A stretch of 64,000 nucleotides of DNA from Propionibacteriales bacterium (GTDB taxonomy: Bacteria; Actinomycetota; Actinomycetes; Propionibacteriales; Nocardioidaceae): the NCBI GenBank assembly GCA_026392455.1, contig JAPLCB010000004.1, positions 700,090 to 764,089 on the forward strand, read 5' to 3'. The number at the start of each line of letters is the position of its first letter. Position 1 is the first letter of the stretch. The translations under genes were made by a program, and so were the position numbers. Positions 36,949 through 47,105 of this stretch are shown piece after piece. A model generated the notes under the pieces. That model was not told the origin of the DNA, did not search any database, and worked only from the letters and a program-made list of their open reading frames with translations.

Positions 36949-37456
36949 GGAGGATTGCCCGCCCGAGGGTCTTGAACGCCAGGTTGAAGCTGACCACGGC
37001 CGCCGAGGCGTCGGAGTCGACACCGAGCGTCGGGGTCTTCACCGCGTGCACGACGAAGTAGTACCGGTGGACCTGGTCGCCTGCGGGCGGCGCGGCGCCC
37101 ATGAAGGCCTTCGGGCCACCGTCGTTGCGACACATGAAGGCGCTGCCCGGCAGCGGTGCGCCCTCGGCTCCGGCACCGACCGCGAGGCTGGTCACGTCAG
37201 CCGGCACGTCGACCAGGACCCAGTGCCAGAATCCCGAGGGGGTCGGGGCATCGGGGTCGAAGCAGGTGATCGTGTAGCTCTCGGTGCCTTCCGGAGCGCC
37301 GCTCCAGGTCAGCTGGGGCGAGGTGTTCCCGTGGGCAGCGACCTGGTCGTCCTTGAGCGGCTGGCCGTCGGCCACGTCGTCGCTGGTCACCGCGAAGGAG
37401 GCGACCTGCGGCAGCAGGGTGTACGGATCGGGGTGGACCGGGCGTTCGATGCTCAT
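36929..37456 (-). CDS. YbhB/YbcL family PEBP-like protein
   Basis: 175-residue phosphatidylethanolamine-binding-protein fold, related to Raf kinase inhibitor. Key features are SPQLTWSGAPEGTESYTI, CFDPDAPTPSGFWHWVL (the ligand-site DPDAP and HW) and YYFVVHAV. The bacterial function is unknown. TAGGTT at 37468-37463 ends six bases before ATG 37456. It is first in a two-gene unit with the hydrolase. Confidence 0.9.
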   Translation of the reverse strand: MSIERPVHPDPYTLLPQVASFAVTSDDVADGQPLKDDQVAAHGNTSPQLTWSGAPEGTESYTITCFDPDAPTPSGFWHWVLVDVPADVTSLAVGAGAEGAPLPGSAFMCRNDGGPKAFMGAAPPAGDQVHRYYFVVHAVKTPTLGVDSDASAAVVSFNLAFKTLGRAILHGTYQH

Positions 37457-37525
37457 GGGACAAACCTAGTCCGAGTGGTGAACCTGCGTCAGCAGCCCGC
37501 GCAGCGTTGAGGGGAGAATGCTCCC

Positions 37526-38752
37526 GTGACCGAGTTCCCGACGTACCCCTCCGGACTGAGGCTCGCCGGGCGCAAGGTGGTCGTGGTCGGAGGTGGTCAG
37601 GTTGCCCAGCGGCGGATCCCCGGGCTGATCGCCTCGGGCGCCGTGGTGACGGTGGTCTCCCCGGTCGTCACCCCCGCGATCGAGGGCCTCGTGGGCGGTG
37701 GGGAAGTCACCTGGATCGCCCGCGACTTCGAGGACGACGATCTCCAGAAGGCCTGGTACGTGATCGCGGCGACCGACCGGGCGGACGTCAACAGCCGGGT
37801 CAGCGAGGTCGCCGAGGGCCTGCACACGTTCTGCGTCCGGTCCGACGACGCGACCCACGCCAGCGCGTGGACGCCCGCTGTCGGCCGGCAGGGCGAGGTC
37901 ACCGTCGCGGTCCTCGGCGACCGGCGCCAGCACCGAGATTCCCGCCGCACCGCTGCGCTGCGGGACCGGATCATGGAGAGCCTGCGTGCTGGTGCGTTCG
38001 ACATCGAGCCGTTGCGGCGGCCACCGGGCGTGGTGCTGATCGGGGGAGGTCCAGGTGACCCGGACCTGATCACCGTGGCCGGACGTCAGGCGCTGATGGA
38101 GGCCGACCTGGTGGTGGCCGACCGGCTCGCCCCGCGCGAGCTCCTCGGTGACCTCAGCCCGGACGTCGAGATCGTCGACGTGGCGAAGCTGCCACGAGGG
38201 CGCTCGGCGCAGCAGGAGGAGATCAACCGGATCATCGTCGAGGGGGCGCTCGCCGGGAAGCGGGTGGCCCGGTTCAAGGGTGGCGACAACTTCGTCTTCG
38301 GACGCGGCTACGAGGAGATCCTGGCCTGCCGTGAGGCAGGGGTCCCGGTCACGGTGATCCCGGGCATCAGCAGCCCGATCGCGGTCCCCGGTATCGCCGG
38401 CATCCCGGTCACCCACCGCGGCATCACCCACGAGTTCACGATCATCTCCGGCCACCTGCCGCCGGGCCACCCGGAGTCCTTGGTGGCGTGGGACGGTGTC
38501 GCTCGGATGCGGGGAACGGTGGTGCTGATGATGGGCGTGGAGAACGCCCCGGCGATCGCCGCGACCCTGGTCGAGCTCGGTCGCGACCCGGAGACCCCGG
38601 TCGCCATCGTCTGCGACGGAACGATGCCGACCGAGCGGACGGTGCTGTCCCGGCTGGGGCGCCTGGCCGAGGACCTGGTGGTCCACCAGGTCAAGCCGCC
38701 GGCGATCATCGTCATCGGTGAGGTCGTCCGGGTCGCCCATCCGGAGGTGTGA
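37526..38752 (+). CDS. cysG: Siroheme synthase (CysG-like, two-domain)
   Basis: 408 residues that combine a precorrin-2 dehydrogenase/ferrochelatase-like N-terminus (VVVVGGGQVAQRRI) with a C-terminal uroporphyrinogen-III methyltransferase (VVLIGGGPGDPDLITVAG, ARFKGGDNFVFGRGYEE, VPVTVIPGISS). It makes siroheme for sulfite and nitrite reduction. The start is GTG 37526, six bases after GAGAAT (37514-37519). GGGAG-aatg-CTCCC just before the start could form a small hairpin. The length matches the mycobacterial two-domain CysG. Confidence 0.9.
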   Translation: MTEFPTYPSGLRLAGRKVVVVGGGQVAQRRIPGLIASGAVVTVVSPVVTPAIEGLVGGGEVTWIARDFEDDDLQKAWYVIAATDRADVNSRVSEVAEGLHTFCVRSDDATHASAWTPAVGRQGEVTVAVLGDRRQHRDSRRTAALRDRIMESLRAGAFDIEPLRRPPGVVLIGGGPGDPDLITVAGRQALMEADLVVADRLAPRELLGDLSPDVEIVDVAKLPRGRSAQQEEINRIIVEGALAGKRVARFKGGDNFVFGRGYEEILACREAGVPVTVIPGISSPIAVPGIAGIPVTHRGITHEFTIISGHLPPGHPESLVAWDGVARMRGTVVLMMGVENAPAIAATLVELGRDPETPVAIVCDGTMPTERTVLSRLGRLAEDLVVHQVKPPAIIVIGEVVRVAHPEV

Positions 38753-38755
38753 TCG

Positions 38756-39559
38756 GTGGCAGTCCGGATCGACATCGACTCGTCGGACGACCCGCGCCTG
38801 GCCGACTACCGGGACCTGCGCGACGTCCAGCTCCGCGAGAGTCTCGAGGCCGAGCACGGTCTCTTCCTGGCCGAAGGTGAGAAGGTCGTGCGGCGGGCAG
38901 TCGAGGGCGGGTACGTGCCGCGCTCCTTCCTGATGGCGCCCCGGTGGCTGGAGGGACTCGGCTCGGTGCTGGACCGCTCCGACGCACCGGTGTACGTCGT
39001 CTCCGAGGCGCTCGCCGAGGAAGTCACCGGCTTCCACGTGCACCGCGGCGCGCTCGCGTCGCTGCACCGGCCTGCGTTGCCGAGCGTGGACGAGGTGCTG
39101 GACGGGGCCCGCTCGGTCCTGGTTCTCGAGGACGTCATCGACCACACCAACGTAGGGGCGATCTTCCGCTCCGGCGCGGCCCTCGGCTTCGATGCGGTGC
39201 TGCTGTCGCCCCGGTGCGCGGACCCGTTCTACCGACGGTCGATCAAGGTCGGGATGGGGGCGGTCTTCACGATGCCGTGGACCCGCCTGCCGGAGTGGTA
39301 CGGCGCGCTGGAGAACCTCAGCAGCCGCGGATTCACCACGGTGGCACTGACCCTGGCCGAGGACGCCCAACCGGTCGACACGGCCGTCGCCGGCGTGGAC
39401 CGGCTGGCCCTGGTGCTGGGGTCGGAAGGACCCGGGATCTCCGACCGGTGGCAGAGCACGGCCGATCGCCGGGCGATCATCCCGATGTCGCCGGGGATCG
39501 ACTCGCTCAACGTCGCCGCCGCGACGGCAGTCGCCTGCTACGTCGCCCGCAATCGTTGA
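38756..39559 (+). CDS. TrmH/SpoU-family RNA 2'-O-methyltransferase
   Basis: 267 residues. The N-terminal part binds RNA (LAEGEKVVRRAVEGG) and the SPOUT catalytic part has the three knot motifs: EDVIDHTNVGAIFRSGAALG, LVLGSEGPGI and IPMSPGIDSLNVAAATAV. It methylates tRNA or 23S rRNA using S-adenosylmethionine; the exact target is unknown. The GTG start at 38756 is three bases after cysG, so the two probably share a message. Confidence 0.9.
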   Translation: MAVRIDIDSSDDPRLADYRDLRDVQLRESLEAEHGLFLAEGEKVVRRAVEGGYVPRSFLMAPRWLEGLGSVLDRSDAPVYVVSEALAEEVTGFHVHRGALASLHRPALPSVDEVLDGARSVLVLEDVIDHTNVGAIFRSGAALGFDAVLLSPRCADPFYRRSIKVGMGAVFTMPWTRLPEWYGALENLSSRGFTTVALTLAEDAQPVDTAVAGVDRLALVLGSEGPGISDRWQSTADRRAIIPMSPGIDSLNVAAATAVACYVARNR

Positions 39560-39602
39560 ACCGGGCCCGCCGCGCACACGAGAAGGGCCTTTCGCTGCGT
39601 AT

Positions 39603-39644
39603 CCGAGCGCCCCGCAGTCTCCGGGCTCGGCCTAAGCCCCTTTT
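39603..39644. terminator. Likely terminator between convergent genes
   Basis: CCGAGC pairs with GCTCGG (39603-39608, 39625-39630), and alternatively GGGCT with AGCCC (39623-39627, 39635-39639) followed by CTTTT. It lies in the 124-base gap between the methyltransferase and def. The rest of this gap shows nothing else I can identify. Confidence 0.45.
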
Positions 39645-39683
39645 GAAGCGCGCGGCAGGCGCGACTCGACGGAGTGCCGGGCC

Positions 39684-40262
39684 CTACTCGACAGACGGCC
39701 AGCCGGGCGGGTAGTCCGACGCCTCGGCTTCCATCTGCTTGGTCAGCTTCTTGCGCAGCCGGGTCGACAGCCGGTCGCCGAAGACCATCCCGGTGGTGTG
39801 ATCGGTCTCGTGCTGCAGGCAGCGCGCCAGGAGTCCGTCCCCGGCGTACTCGACCGGGTCCCCGTGCAGGTCGAGCCCGATGACCCGGGCGAAGTCGGGG
39901 CGGGCACAGGGGACGAAGGCCCCCGGATAGGACAAGCAGCCCTCCTCACCGTCGTCCAGCGAACGGTCCCGTCCCTCGGGGAGCTGCAGGACCGGGTTGC
40001 ACACGACGCCCTGGTGCTCCGTCCCGTCCTCGTCCGGGCAGTCGAAGACGAAGACCGCCAGATCGGTACCGATCTGGCAGGCAGCCAGACCGACGCCCTC
40101 CGCGGCGTACATCGTGGCAACCATGTCGGCGACCAGGGACTCGAGGTTCGCGTCGAAGGTGGTCACCGGCCGGGCCGGCCGGTGCATCACGGTCTCGCCC
40201 CAGCGGGTGATCGGGCGGACGGTTCCACCGGTCGGCAGGACGGACGAGGAAGAGCTGGACAT
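39684..40262 (-). CDS. def: Peptide deformylase
   Basis: Removes the N-formyl group from new proteins; 192 residues. All three motifs are present: GVGLAACQIG, EGCLSYPG and the metal site QHETDHTTG. The serine-rich N-terminus (MSSSSSSVLPTGG) is an extension. I chose ATG 40262, seven bases after TAGGGT (40275-40270). It is divergent from the acyl-CoA dehydrogenase pair. Confidence 0.94.
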   Translation of the reverse strand: MSSSSSSVLPTGGTVRPITRWGETVMHRPARPVTTFDANLESLVADMVATMYAAEGVGLAACQIGTDLAVFVFDCPDEDGTEHQGVVCNPVLQLPEGRDRSLDDGEEGCLSYPGAFVPCARPDFARVIGLDLHGDPVEYAGDGLLARCLQHETDHTTGMVFGDRLSTRLRKKLTKQMEAEASDYPPGWPSVE

Positions 40263-40316
40263 GCGCTCAACCCTAGAACCGGAAACTCGTGACTCGCGCC
40301 ACGCCCCCAGGTGTAG

Positions 40317-40342
40317 CGTTACGTGTAACTCGCAGTTACAGT
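40317..40342 (+). promoter_or_regulatory. Palindromic operator on the acyl-CoA dehydrogenase promoter
   Basis: TGTAACT-cgc-AGTTACA (40324-40340) overlaps the -10 TACAGT (40337-40342), which ends seven bases before the ATG. A second, overlapping palindrome GTTAC-gt-GTAAC is at 40317-40328. The layout suits a TetR- or FadR-like repressor of fatty-acid degradation. No regulator gene is adjacent. Confidence 0.6.
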
Positions 40343-40349
40343 TTCTCCC

Positions 40350-41714
40350 ATGGCATTCGACCCCGTGAAGAGCGTGCTCGCCGCAGGTGGCAAGCACGGA
40401 CTCAGTGACAGCGAGAAACGTGACCCGATCGGCCTTGCAGTCGTCGCGCTGAACAAGTTTGCGCAGAGCGACCTCATCGACCGGCTCGGGCTCCGCAAGA
40501 CCAGCGAACAGACCGTGTTCCGGGTAACCAGCGCGGGGTTCAAGACCGCTAGCGCTGCCGGCCGTGCGTTCGCCCGAACAGGTGGCAAGGGAGGTGGCAA
40601 GCGCGTCCCGGCGGCCGCGAACACCGGCCTGTTCGACCTCACCCCGAGCGAGGACGAGCAGATGCTCGTCGACGTCGTCACCGACTTCGCCGACGAGGTC
40701 GTCCGCCCGGCGGCGTCCGAGGCCGACGAGGCCTGCGCCGCACCTGACGAGCTGCTCAAGGCCTCGCTGGAGATCGGCCTGCCGATCCTCGGTGTGTCCG
40801 AGGAGCTCGGCGGCATCGCCACCGAGCGGTCCGCCGTCGCCGGCGTGCTGGTCCACGAAGCGCTCTCCCGCGGCGACATGGGGATCGCGGTCGCGTCCCT
40901 GGCCGCCGGTGCCGTCGCCACCGCCCTCTCGCTCTACGGCACCGACGAGCAGCAGTCGACCTACCTGCCGGCCTTCGCCGGCGACGAGGTCCCGGCCGCC
41001 GCGCTGGTCCTCGCCGAGCCCACTGCGCTCTTCGACCCGCTCACGCCGGCCACGAAGGCGGTCCGTCAGGGCAGCGGTTACGTCCTGAACGGCACCAAGG
41101 CCGCCGTCGTCCGCGGTGCCGACGCCGAGCTCTTCATCATCGGTGCCGAGCTCGACGGCAAGCCCCAGCTGTTCCTGGTCGAGTCGACCACCGACGGCAT
41201 CACGGTCGTCTCCGACCCGTCGATGGGGGTCCGGGCCGCCGGACTGACCCGGATCGAGCTGACCGACGTCGCGGTCGAGGACGTCGCCCTGCTGGGAGAC
41301 TCCGCGACCTACCGCGAGGTCGTCCAGAACTCCAGGCTCGCCTGGTGCGGTCTGGCGCTCGGGACCGCGCAGGCCGTCCTCGACTACGTCACCCCGTACG
41401 TGAAGTCGCGGGAGGCGTTCGGCGAACCGATCGCCCACCGCCAGTCGGTGGCGTTCATGGTCGCGAACATCGCGATCGAGCTCCAGGGCATGCGGTTGGT
41501 GACCTACAAGGCAGCGAGCCGGGTCGCCCAGGGCAAGGACGCCTCGCGGGAGATCGCGCTGGCCCGTCGGCTCTGCGCCGAGCGCGGGATGCAGATCGGC
41601 CTCGACGGCGTCCAGCTGCTCGGCGGCCACGGGTACGTCAAGGAGCACCCGGTCGAGCGGTGGTACCGCGACCTGAGAGCAATCGGACTGATGGAAGGCG
41701 CGGTGCTCGTATGA
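40350..41714 (+). CDS. Acyl-CoA dehydrogenase family protein with N-terminal extension
   Basis: 454 residues. The first 95 or so are a basic, glycine/alanine-rich extension (ending GGKGGGKRVP) before the ordinary acyl-CoA dehydrogenase domain, with LGGIATERS, TKAAVVRGADAELF, SREAFGEPIAHRQSVAFMVA and QLLGGHGYVKEHPVERWYRD. The chain stops at LMEGAVLV, just after the catalytic-type glutamate, so the last helix turn is short. It overlaps the next dehydrogenase as ATGA, suggesting a two-subunit enzyme. The start ATG 40350 is leaderless and under the palindromic operator. Confidence 0.9.
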   Translation: MAFDPVKSVLAAGGKHGLSDSEKRDPIGLAVVALNKFAQSDLIDRLGLRKTSEQTVFRVTSAGFKTASAAGRAFARTGGKGGGKRVPAAANTGLFDLTPSEDEQMLVDVVTDFADEVVRPAASEADEACAAPDELLKASLEIGLPILGVSEELGGIATERSAVAGVLVHEALSRGDMGIAVASLAAGAVATALSLYGTDEQQSTYLPAFAGDEVPAAALVLAEPTALFDPLTPATKAVRQGSGYVLNGTKAAVVRGADAELFIIGAELDGKPQLFLVESTTDGITVVSDPSMGVRAAGLTRIELTDVAVEDVALLGDSATYREVVQNSRLAWCGLALGTAQAVLDYVTPYVKSREAFGEPIAHRQSVAFMVANIAIELQGMRLVTYKAASRVAQGKDASREIALARRLCAERGMQIGLDGVQLLGGHGYVKEHPVERWYRDLRAIGLMEGAVLV

Positions 41715-42922
41715 TCAACCTCGAAACCCCCAAGAAGATCCGGCCCCTCGTCGACCAGGCTCACCAGGTCGCGATGAACATGCTGCGGCCGATCTCGCGC
41801 AAGTACGACCAGGCCGAGCACGAGTACCCCAAGGAACTCGACATGCTGGCCGCGATGATCGACGGTCTGGCCGACTCGGGCGCTTCCGAGGGCGCCGGTG
41901 CGGCAGGAGTCAGGCGCGACGAGAAGGCGGTCGAGAAGGGCAACAAGAACGGGGCGAACCTCGCGTCGGTGCTGTCCGTGCTGGAGATGTGCTGGGGCGA
42001 CGTGGGCCTGACCCTGTCGATGCCCCGTCAGGGTCTCGGCAACTCCGCGATCGCGTCGGTGGCCAACGACGAGCAGTCCGAGCGTTTCAAGGGCACCTGG
42101 GCCGCCATGGCGATCACCGAGCCGTCGTTCGGGTCCGACTCCGCTGCGGTGTCGACCACCGCGGTCAAGGACGGCGACGAGTACGTCATCAACGGCGAGA
42201 AGATCTACGTCACCGCCGGCGAGCGCGCCGACAGCGTCGTGGTCTGGGCCACCCTGGACAAGAGCCTGGGCCGGGCCGCCATCAAGTCCTTCGTGGTCAC
42301 CAAGGGCACCCCGGGTATGCGGGTCGAACGGCTCGAGCACAAGCTCGGCATCCGGGCGTCGGACACGGCTGTGATCATCTTCGAGGACTGCCGGGTCCCG
42401 GCGGCGAACCTTCTGGGATCCCCGGAGATCGACACCAAGGTCGGCTTCGCCGGCGCGATGGCGACCTTCGACAACACCAGGCCGCTGGTCGCCGCGATGG
42501 CGGTCGGCTGCGCGCGGGCGTCGTTGGACCTGACCCGGGACGTCCTGGCCCAGGCCGGTATCGAGATCGACTACGACAAGCCGGCCCTCACCCAGTCGGC
42601 CGCCGCGGCGACGTTCCTGCAGCTCGAGGCGGACTGGGAGGCGGCGTACCTGCTGACCCTGCAGTCGGCGTGGATGGCCGACAACCGGGAGCCGAACTCG
42701 ATGGAGGCCTCGATGGCCAAGGCCAAGGCCGGCCGGATGGGCAGCGACGTCACCCTGCGCTGCGTCGAGCTCGCCGGCACCCTGGGCTACTCCGAGACCG
42801 ATCTGCTCGAGAAGTGGGGCCGGGACTCGAAGATCCTGGACATCTTCGAGGGCACCCAGCAGATCCAGCAGCTGATCGTGGCCCGCCGGATCCTGGGGCT
42901 CACCTCGGCCGAGCTCAAGTGA
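41711..42922 (+). CDS. Acyl-CoA dehydrogenase, partner of the preceding gene
   Basis: 403 residues with AITEPSFGSDSAAVSTTA and YVINGEKIYVTAGERAD (FAD/substrate site), ASMAKAKAG and the C-terminal DIFEGTQQIQQLIVARRI with the catalytic glutamate. Unlike its neighbour it has the full C-terminus. The start ATG 41711 overlaps the upstream stop, pointing to equal production of two subunits, as in actinobacterial alpha2beta2 dehydrogenases for sterol or long-chain substrates (inference). Confidence 0.93.
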   Translation: MINLETPKKIRPLVDQAHQVAMNMLRPISRKYDQAEHEYPKELDMLAAMIDGLADSGASEGAGAAGVRRDEKAVEKGNKNGANLASVLSVLEMCWGDVGLTLSMPRQGLGNSAIASVANDEQSERFKGTWAAMAITEPSFGSDSAAVSTTAVKDGDEYVINGEKIYVTAGERADSVVVWATLDKSLGRAAIKSFVVTKGTPGMRVERLEHKLGIRASDTAVIIFEDCRVPAANLLGSPEIDTKVGFAGAMATFDNTRPLVAAMAVGCARASLDLTRDVLAQAGIEIDYDKPALTQSAAAATFLQLEADWEAAYLLTLQSAWMADNREPNSMEASMAKAKAGRMGSDVTLRCVELAGTLGYSETDLLEKWGRDSKILDIFEGTQQIQQLIVARRILGLTSAELK

Positions 42923-42926
42923 CCGT

Positions 42927-43952
42927 CTAGGACACCTGCGCAGCAGCACTGGACGCCTCGACCCGGTACAGGGTCGGGGCGTTCCGTGCGTGCCGGGCGA
43001 ACTCGGCGATGATCCGGCCGCTGACACCGGCCCGCTGGTCGGCGTGGCAGAGCACCACGGCGGACCCGCCGAAGCCGCCACCGGTCAGCCGGGCGCCCAG
43101 GGCGCCCGCAGCCAGCGCGGACGTCACGACCAGGTCCAGCTCCGGGCAGGAGACCTCGAAGTCGTCACGCAGGGACAGGTGCGACGCGGTCATCAGGTCA
43201 CCGACCTCGGACCAGTCCGACTGCTGAAGAGCGGCCACGAAGCTGCGCACCCGGTACTGCTCGGTGACCACGTGCCGGGCCCGGCGTCGCAGGCGTTCCT
43301 CGGGGAGATCGGCGAGCTGCTCGTACGTCGCGGCAGCCAGGTGCTCCAGCCCGAGGACCGCGGCAGCCCGCTCGCAGTCGGCCCGTCGGTCCGAGTACCC
43401 GCTGCTGGCCAGCCGATGGGCGACCCCGGTGTCGACCACGAGGAGGTCCAGCCCGGCGCCGGCAGGATCGAAGGGCACCAGCGTCCGCGACCCGGCCGAG
43501 AAGTCGAGGAGCAGCGCGTGCCCGACCGCGCCGTACAGGGCAGCGGCCTGGTCCATCCCCCCGGTGGGGACACCGACGTGCTCGTTCTCGGCGCGGATGC
43601 ACGCCGCTGCCAGTGCGTCGCGGTCGAGGCCCAGACCCAGGAGCGCATCGACGGCGACCGCGACGCTGCAGGTCAGAGCCGCCGAGCTGGACAGCCCCGC
43701 CCCCACCGGCACCGTCGAGGACACGGCGACGTCCAGCGGCTCGTCCACCGCGAGGGCCGCCAGGACGCCCTCGACGTAACCGGTCCAGCCGGCCGGCTCG
43801 ACGTCACTGGAACGTCGGGAGACGGCGGCCCGCCTCACGGTGGCGCTGGTGCGTCGGTCGATGGCGATCGGGAGGCACAGGCCGCCGTTGTAGTCGAGGT
43901 GCTCACCGATCAGGTTCACCCGGCCGGGAGCACTCGCCGTTGCGCTGTTCAC
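42927..43952 (-). CDS. galK: Galactokinase
   Basis: GHMP kinase phosphorylating galactose, 341 residues. It has the galactokinase signature PGRVNLIGEHLDYNGG, the phosphate loop PVGAGLSSSAAL and the C-terminal GGGFGGSAV. I chose GTG 43952 with AGGA seven bases upstream; an in-frame GTG at 43973 would add seven residues. No other Leloir-pathway gene is adjacent. It is divergent from guaB1. Confidence 0.9.
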   Translation of the reverse strand: MNSATASAPGRVNLIGEHLDYNGGLCLPIAIDRRTSATVRRAAVSRRSSDVEPAGWTGYVEGVLAALAVDEPLDVAVSSTVPVGAGLSSSAALTCSVAVAVDALLGLGLDRDALAAACIRAENEHVGVPTGGMDQAAALYGAVGHALLLDFSAGSRTLVPFDPAGAGLDLLVVDTGVAHRLASSGYSDRRADCERAAAVLGLEHLAAATYEQLADLPEERLRRRARHVVTEQYRVRSFVAALQQSDWSEVGDLMTASHLSLRDDFEVSCPELDLVVTSALAAGALGARLTGGGFGGSAVVLCHADQRAGVSGRIIAEFARHARNAPTLYRVEASSAAAQVS

Positions 43953-43984
43953 GTGTTCATCCTGCCGGAACACGCTGCCGGTAG

Positions 43985-45445
<1,461 letters not shown>

Positions 45446-45454
45446 TCGGCCAGG

Positions 45455-46015
45455 ATGAGGAACGTACTGGTGGTGGCCGCGCTGCGGGCCGAGGCGGCGT
45501 ACATCCCGGACGGCGTGCCGCTCGTCGTCACCGGCGTCGGCAAGACCAATGCCGGCATCGAGGTCACCCGGGCACTGCTGGCCTACGGGGACACCGCTGA
45601 CCTCACGGTGCTGAACATCGGGACAGCCGGCGCGCTCCACCCCGGACTCACCGGACTGTGCCACCCGAGCACCGTGATCAACCACGACCTGAACGCCGAC
45701 GCGATCCGCGCGATCGGACTGGATCCGCAGGAGCGTCTGGAGCTCGGTACCGGCGACGGGTCGGTGCTCGCGTCGGGCGACGTGTTCGTCCACGAGCCGG
45801 CCCGGCGCGACGCGCTCGCCGAGCGGGCCGACCTCGTCGACATGGAGGCCTACGGCGTCGCCCTGGCGTGCCAGCGGTTCGGCGTCGACCTCGAGCTCGC
45901 CAAGCACGTCTCCGACGACGCCGGCGACTCGGCCTTCGACTGGCCCAGCGCGGTGGACGCGAGTGCCCGGGTGCTCGGTGCGTGGGTCACCGAACGGCTA
46001 GGCTCGGTCACATGA
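45455..46015 (+). CDS. Nucleosidase/phosphorylase-family protein
   Basis: 186 residues resembling the MTA/SAH nucleosidase superfamily: VVAALRAEAAYIPD, VVTGVGKTNAGIEV, LNIGTAGAL, and VDMEAYGVALACQ with the conserved Met-Glu that holds the ribose. It is shorter than typical Mtn proteins (about 230). Being nine bases after guaB1, it may act on purine nucleosides (inference). The stop overlaps the DUF1059 start. Confidence 0.82.
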   Translation: MRNVLVVAALRAEAAYIPDGVPLVVTGVGKTNAGIEVTRALLAYGDTADLTVLNIGTAGALHPGLTGLCHPSTVINHDLNADAIRAIGLDPQERLELGTGDGSVLASGDVFVHEPARRDALAERADLVDMEAYGVALACQRFGVDLELAKHVSDDAGDSAFDWPSAVDASARVLGAWVTERLGSVT

Positions 46016-46158
46016 AGACACGACTCAACTGCCCCTGCGGCGAGTACATCACGGCCACGAACGAGGACGAGCTCGTCGAGAAGGTGCAGGCGCACCTCAA
46101 GGCCGAGCACGAGGGCCGTGAGTACGACCGCGAGACCATCCTCTTCATGGCCAGCTGA
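46012..46158 (+). CDS. DUF1059 family small protein
   Basis: 48 residues with the N-terminal LNCPCGEYITATNEDELVEK and an AHLKAEH segment, giving a small zinc-finger-like CxC...H layout typical of DUF1059. The function is unknown. The start ATG 46012 overlaps the nucleosidase stop and is also seven bases after TAGGCT (45999-46004), so it may have its own promoter as well. Confidence 0.82.
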   Translation: MKTRLNCPCGEYITATNEDELVEKVQAHLKAEHEGREYDRETILFMAS

Positions 46159-46165
46159 CCCTGCC

Positions 46166-47029
46166 TCAGGTGTTCCGCGCGCTCGTCGAACGACCCAGCT
46201 GACGGACCTCTTCGTCCATCTGGGGCAGCAGCCGCGGAACGTGCTTCGACGTCGCCCGGTCGCCGGCCGCGGAGGACAACAGGTTCCTGCGGTTGCGGAT
46301 GAGGCCGACCCAGCCGGGGACGAAGACCCGGCGCTTGCGTTTCGCGATCGCCGTGACGAAGGCGCTCACGCAGGCCTCGGTCGACGTCGTCTTGCTCAGC
46401 GGACCAGGCAGCAGCCTGATCATCTCGTCGAACGCCTTCAGGTCCTTCTTCGCGTCCTGGACCAGGGGAGTGTCGATCCAGGACATGTGCGCGACGCCGA
46501 CGTCGACGCCCTGGTGGTGGACCTCCAGGCGGAGCGCGTTGGCGAAGTGCTCGACCCCGGCCTTGCTGGCGTTGTAGGCGGCCAGTCCCGGTGCCGGGGC
46601 GAAGGCTGCCAGGGACGAGACCACCAGGATGTAGCCCTTGCTCTCGATCAGGGCCGGCAACCCGGCGCGCACGGTGTGGAAGACGCCGTTGATGTTGATG
46701 TCGATCAGCCGGCGGAACGTAGCCGGGTCGGTGCCCAGGACCGAGCCGTAGCTGGCGATCCCGGCATTCGCCACCACCACGTCCAAGCGGCCGAACTTGG
46801 CCACTCCGGCAGCGACGGCCGACTCCATGGCCGCGAGGTCGGTGACGTCGGCCACGACGGCGAGGACCGAATCGGGGCCGAGCTCGGCGGCGATCGCGTC
46901 CAACGGGGCCTGATCGACATCGGTCAGGATCAGCTTGCCACCGAGGGCCGCGATCGCCCGGGCGGTGCCGGCGCCGATCCCGCGCGCTCCACCGGTGATC
47001 AGGACGACCTTGTTCTTGAGTGCTGACAT
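46166..47029 (-). CDS. Short-chain dehydrogenase/reductase
   Basis: 287-residue classical SDR with ITGGARGIGAGTA, NAGIASYG and the catalytic S-Y-K in VSSLAAFAPAPGLAAYNASK. The C-terminal 40 residues are longer and more basic than in simple SDRs (KRKRRVFVPGWVGLIRNRRN). The substrate is unknown. The start ATG 47029 lies six bases after TAGGTT (47041-47036). It is divergent from glutathione peroxidase. Confidence 0.88.
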   Translation of the reverse strand: MSALKNKVVLITGGARGIGAGTARAIAALGGKLILTDVDQAPLDAIAAELGPDSVLAVVADVTDLAAMESAVAAGVAKFGRLDVVVANAGIASYGSVLGTDPATFRRLIDININGVFHTVRAGLPALIESKGYILVVSSLAAFAPAPGLAAYNASKAGVEHFANALRLEVHHQGVDVGVAHMSWIDTPLVQDAKKDLKAFDEMIRLLPGPLSKTTSTEACVSAFVTAIAKRKRRVFVPGWVGLIRNRRNLLSSAAGDRATSKHVPRLLPQMDEEVRQLGRSTSARNT

Positions 47030-47105
47030 GTGCCGAACCTACCGCTCGTCGACGGCCGCGCCTACCGCTCTGCGGCACCGGCGCCGGGTTTCCTAGACTC
47101 GGCCC

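Noticed and set aside
36949..37023. Longer alpha/beta hydrolase beginning inside the PEBP gene
   Set aside because: The extra residues are Arg/Ser/Pro-rich shadow sequence of the PEBP frame, and ATG 36948 gives a normal hydrolase N-terminus.
43953..43973. Alternative galK start at GTG 43973
   Set aside because: It adds MFRQDEH without a proper -10 or ribosome site. GTG 43952 has AGGA at good spacing and begins just before the GHMP motif.
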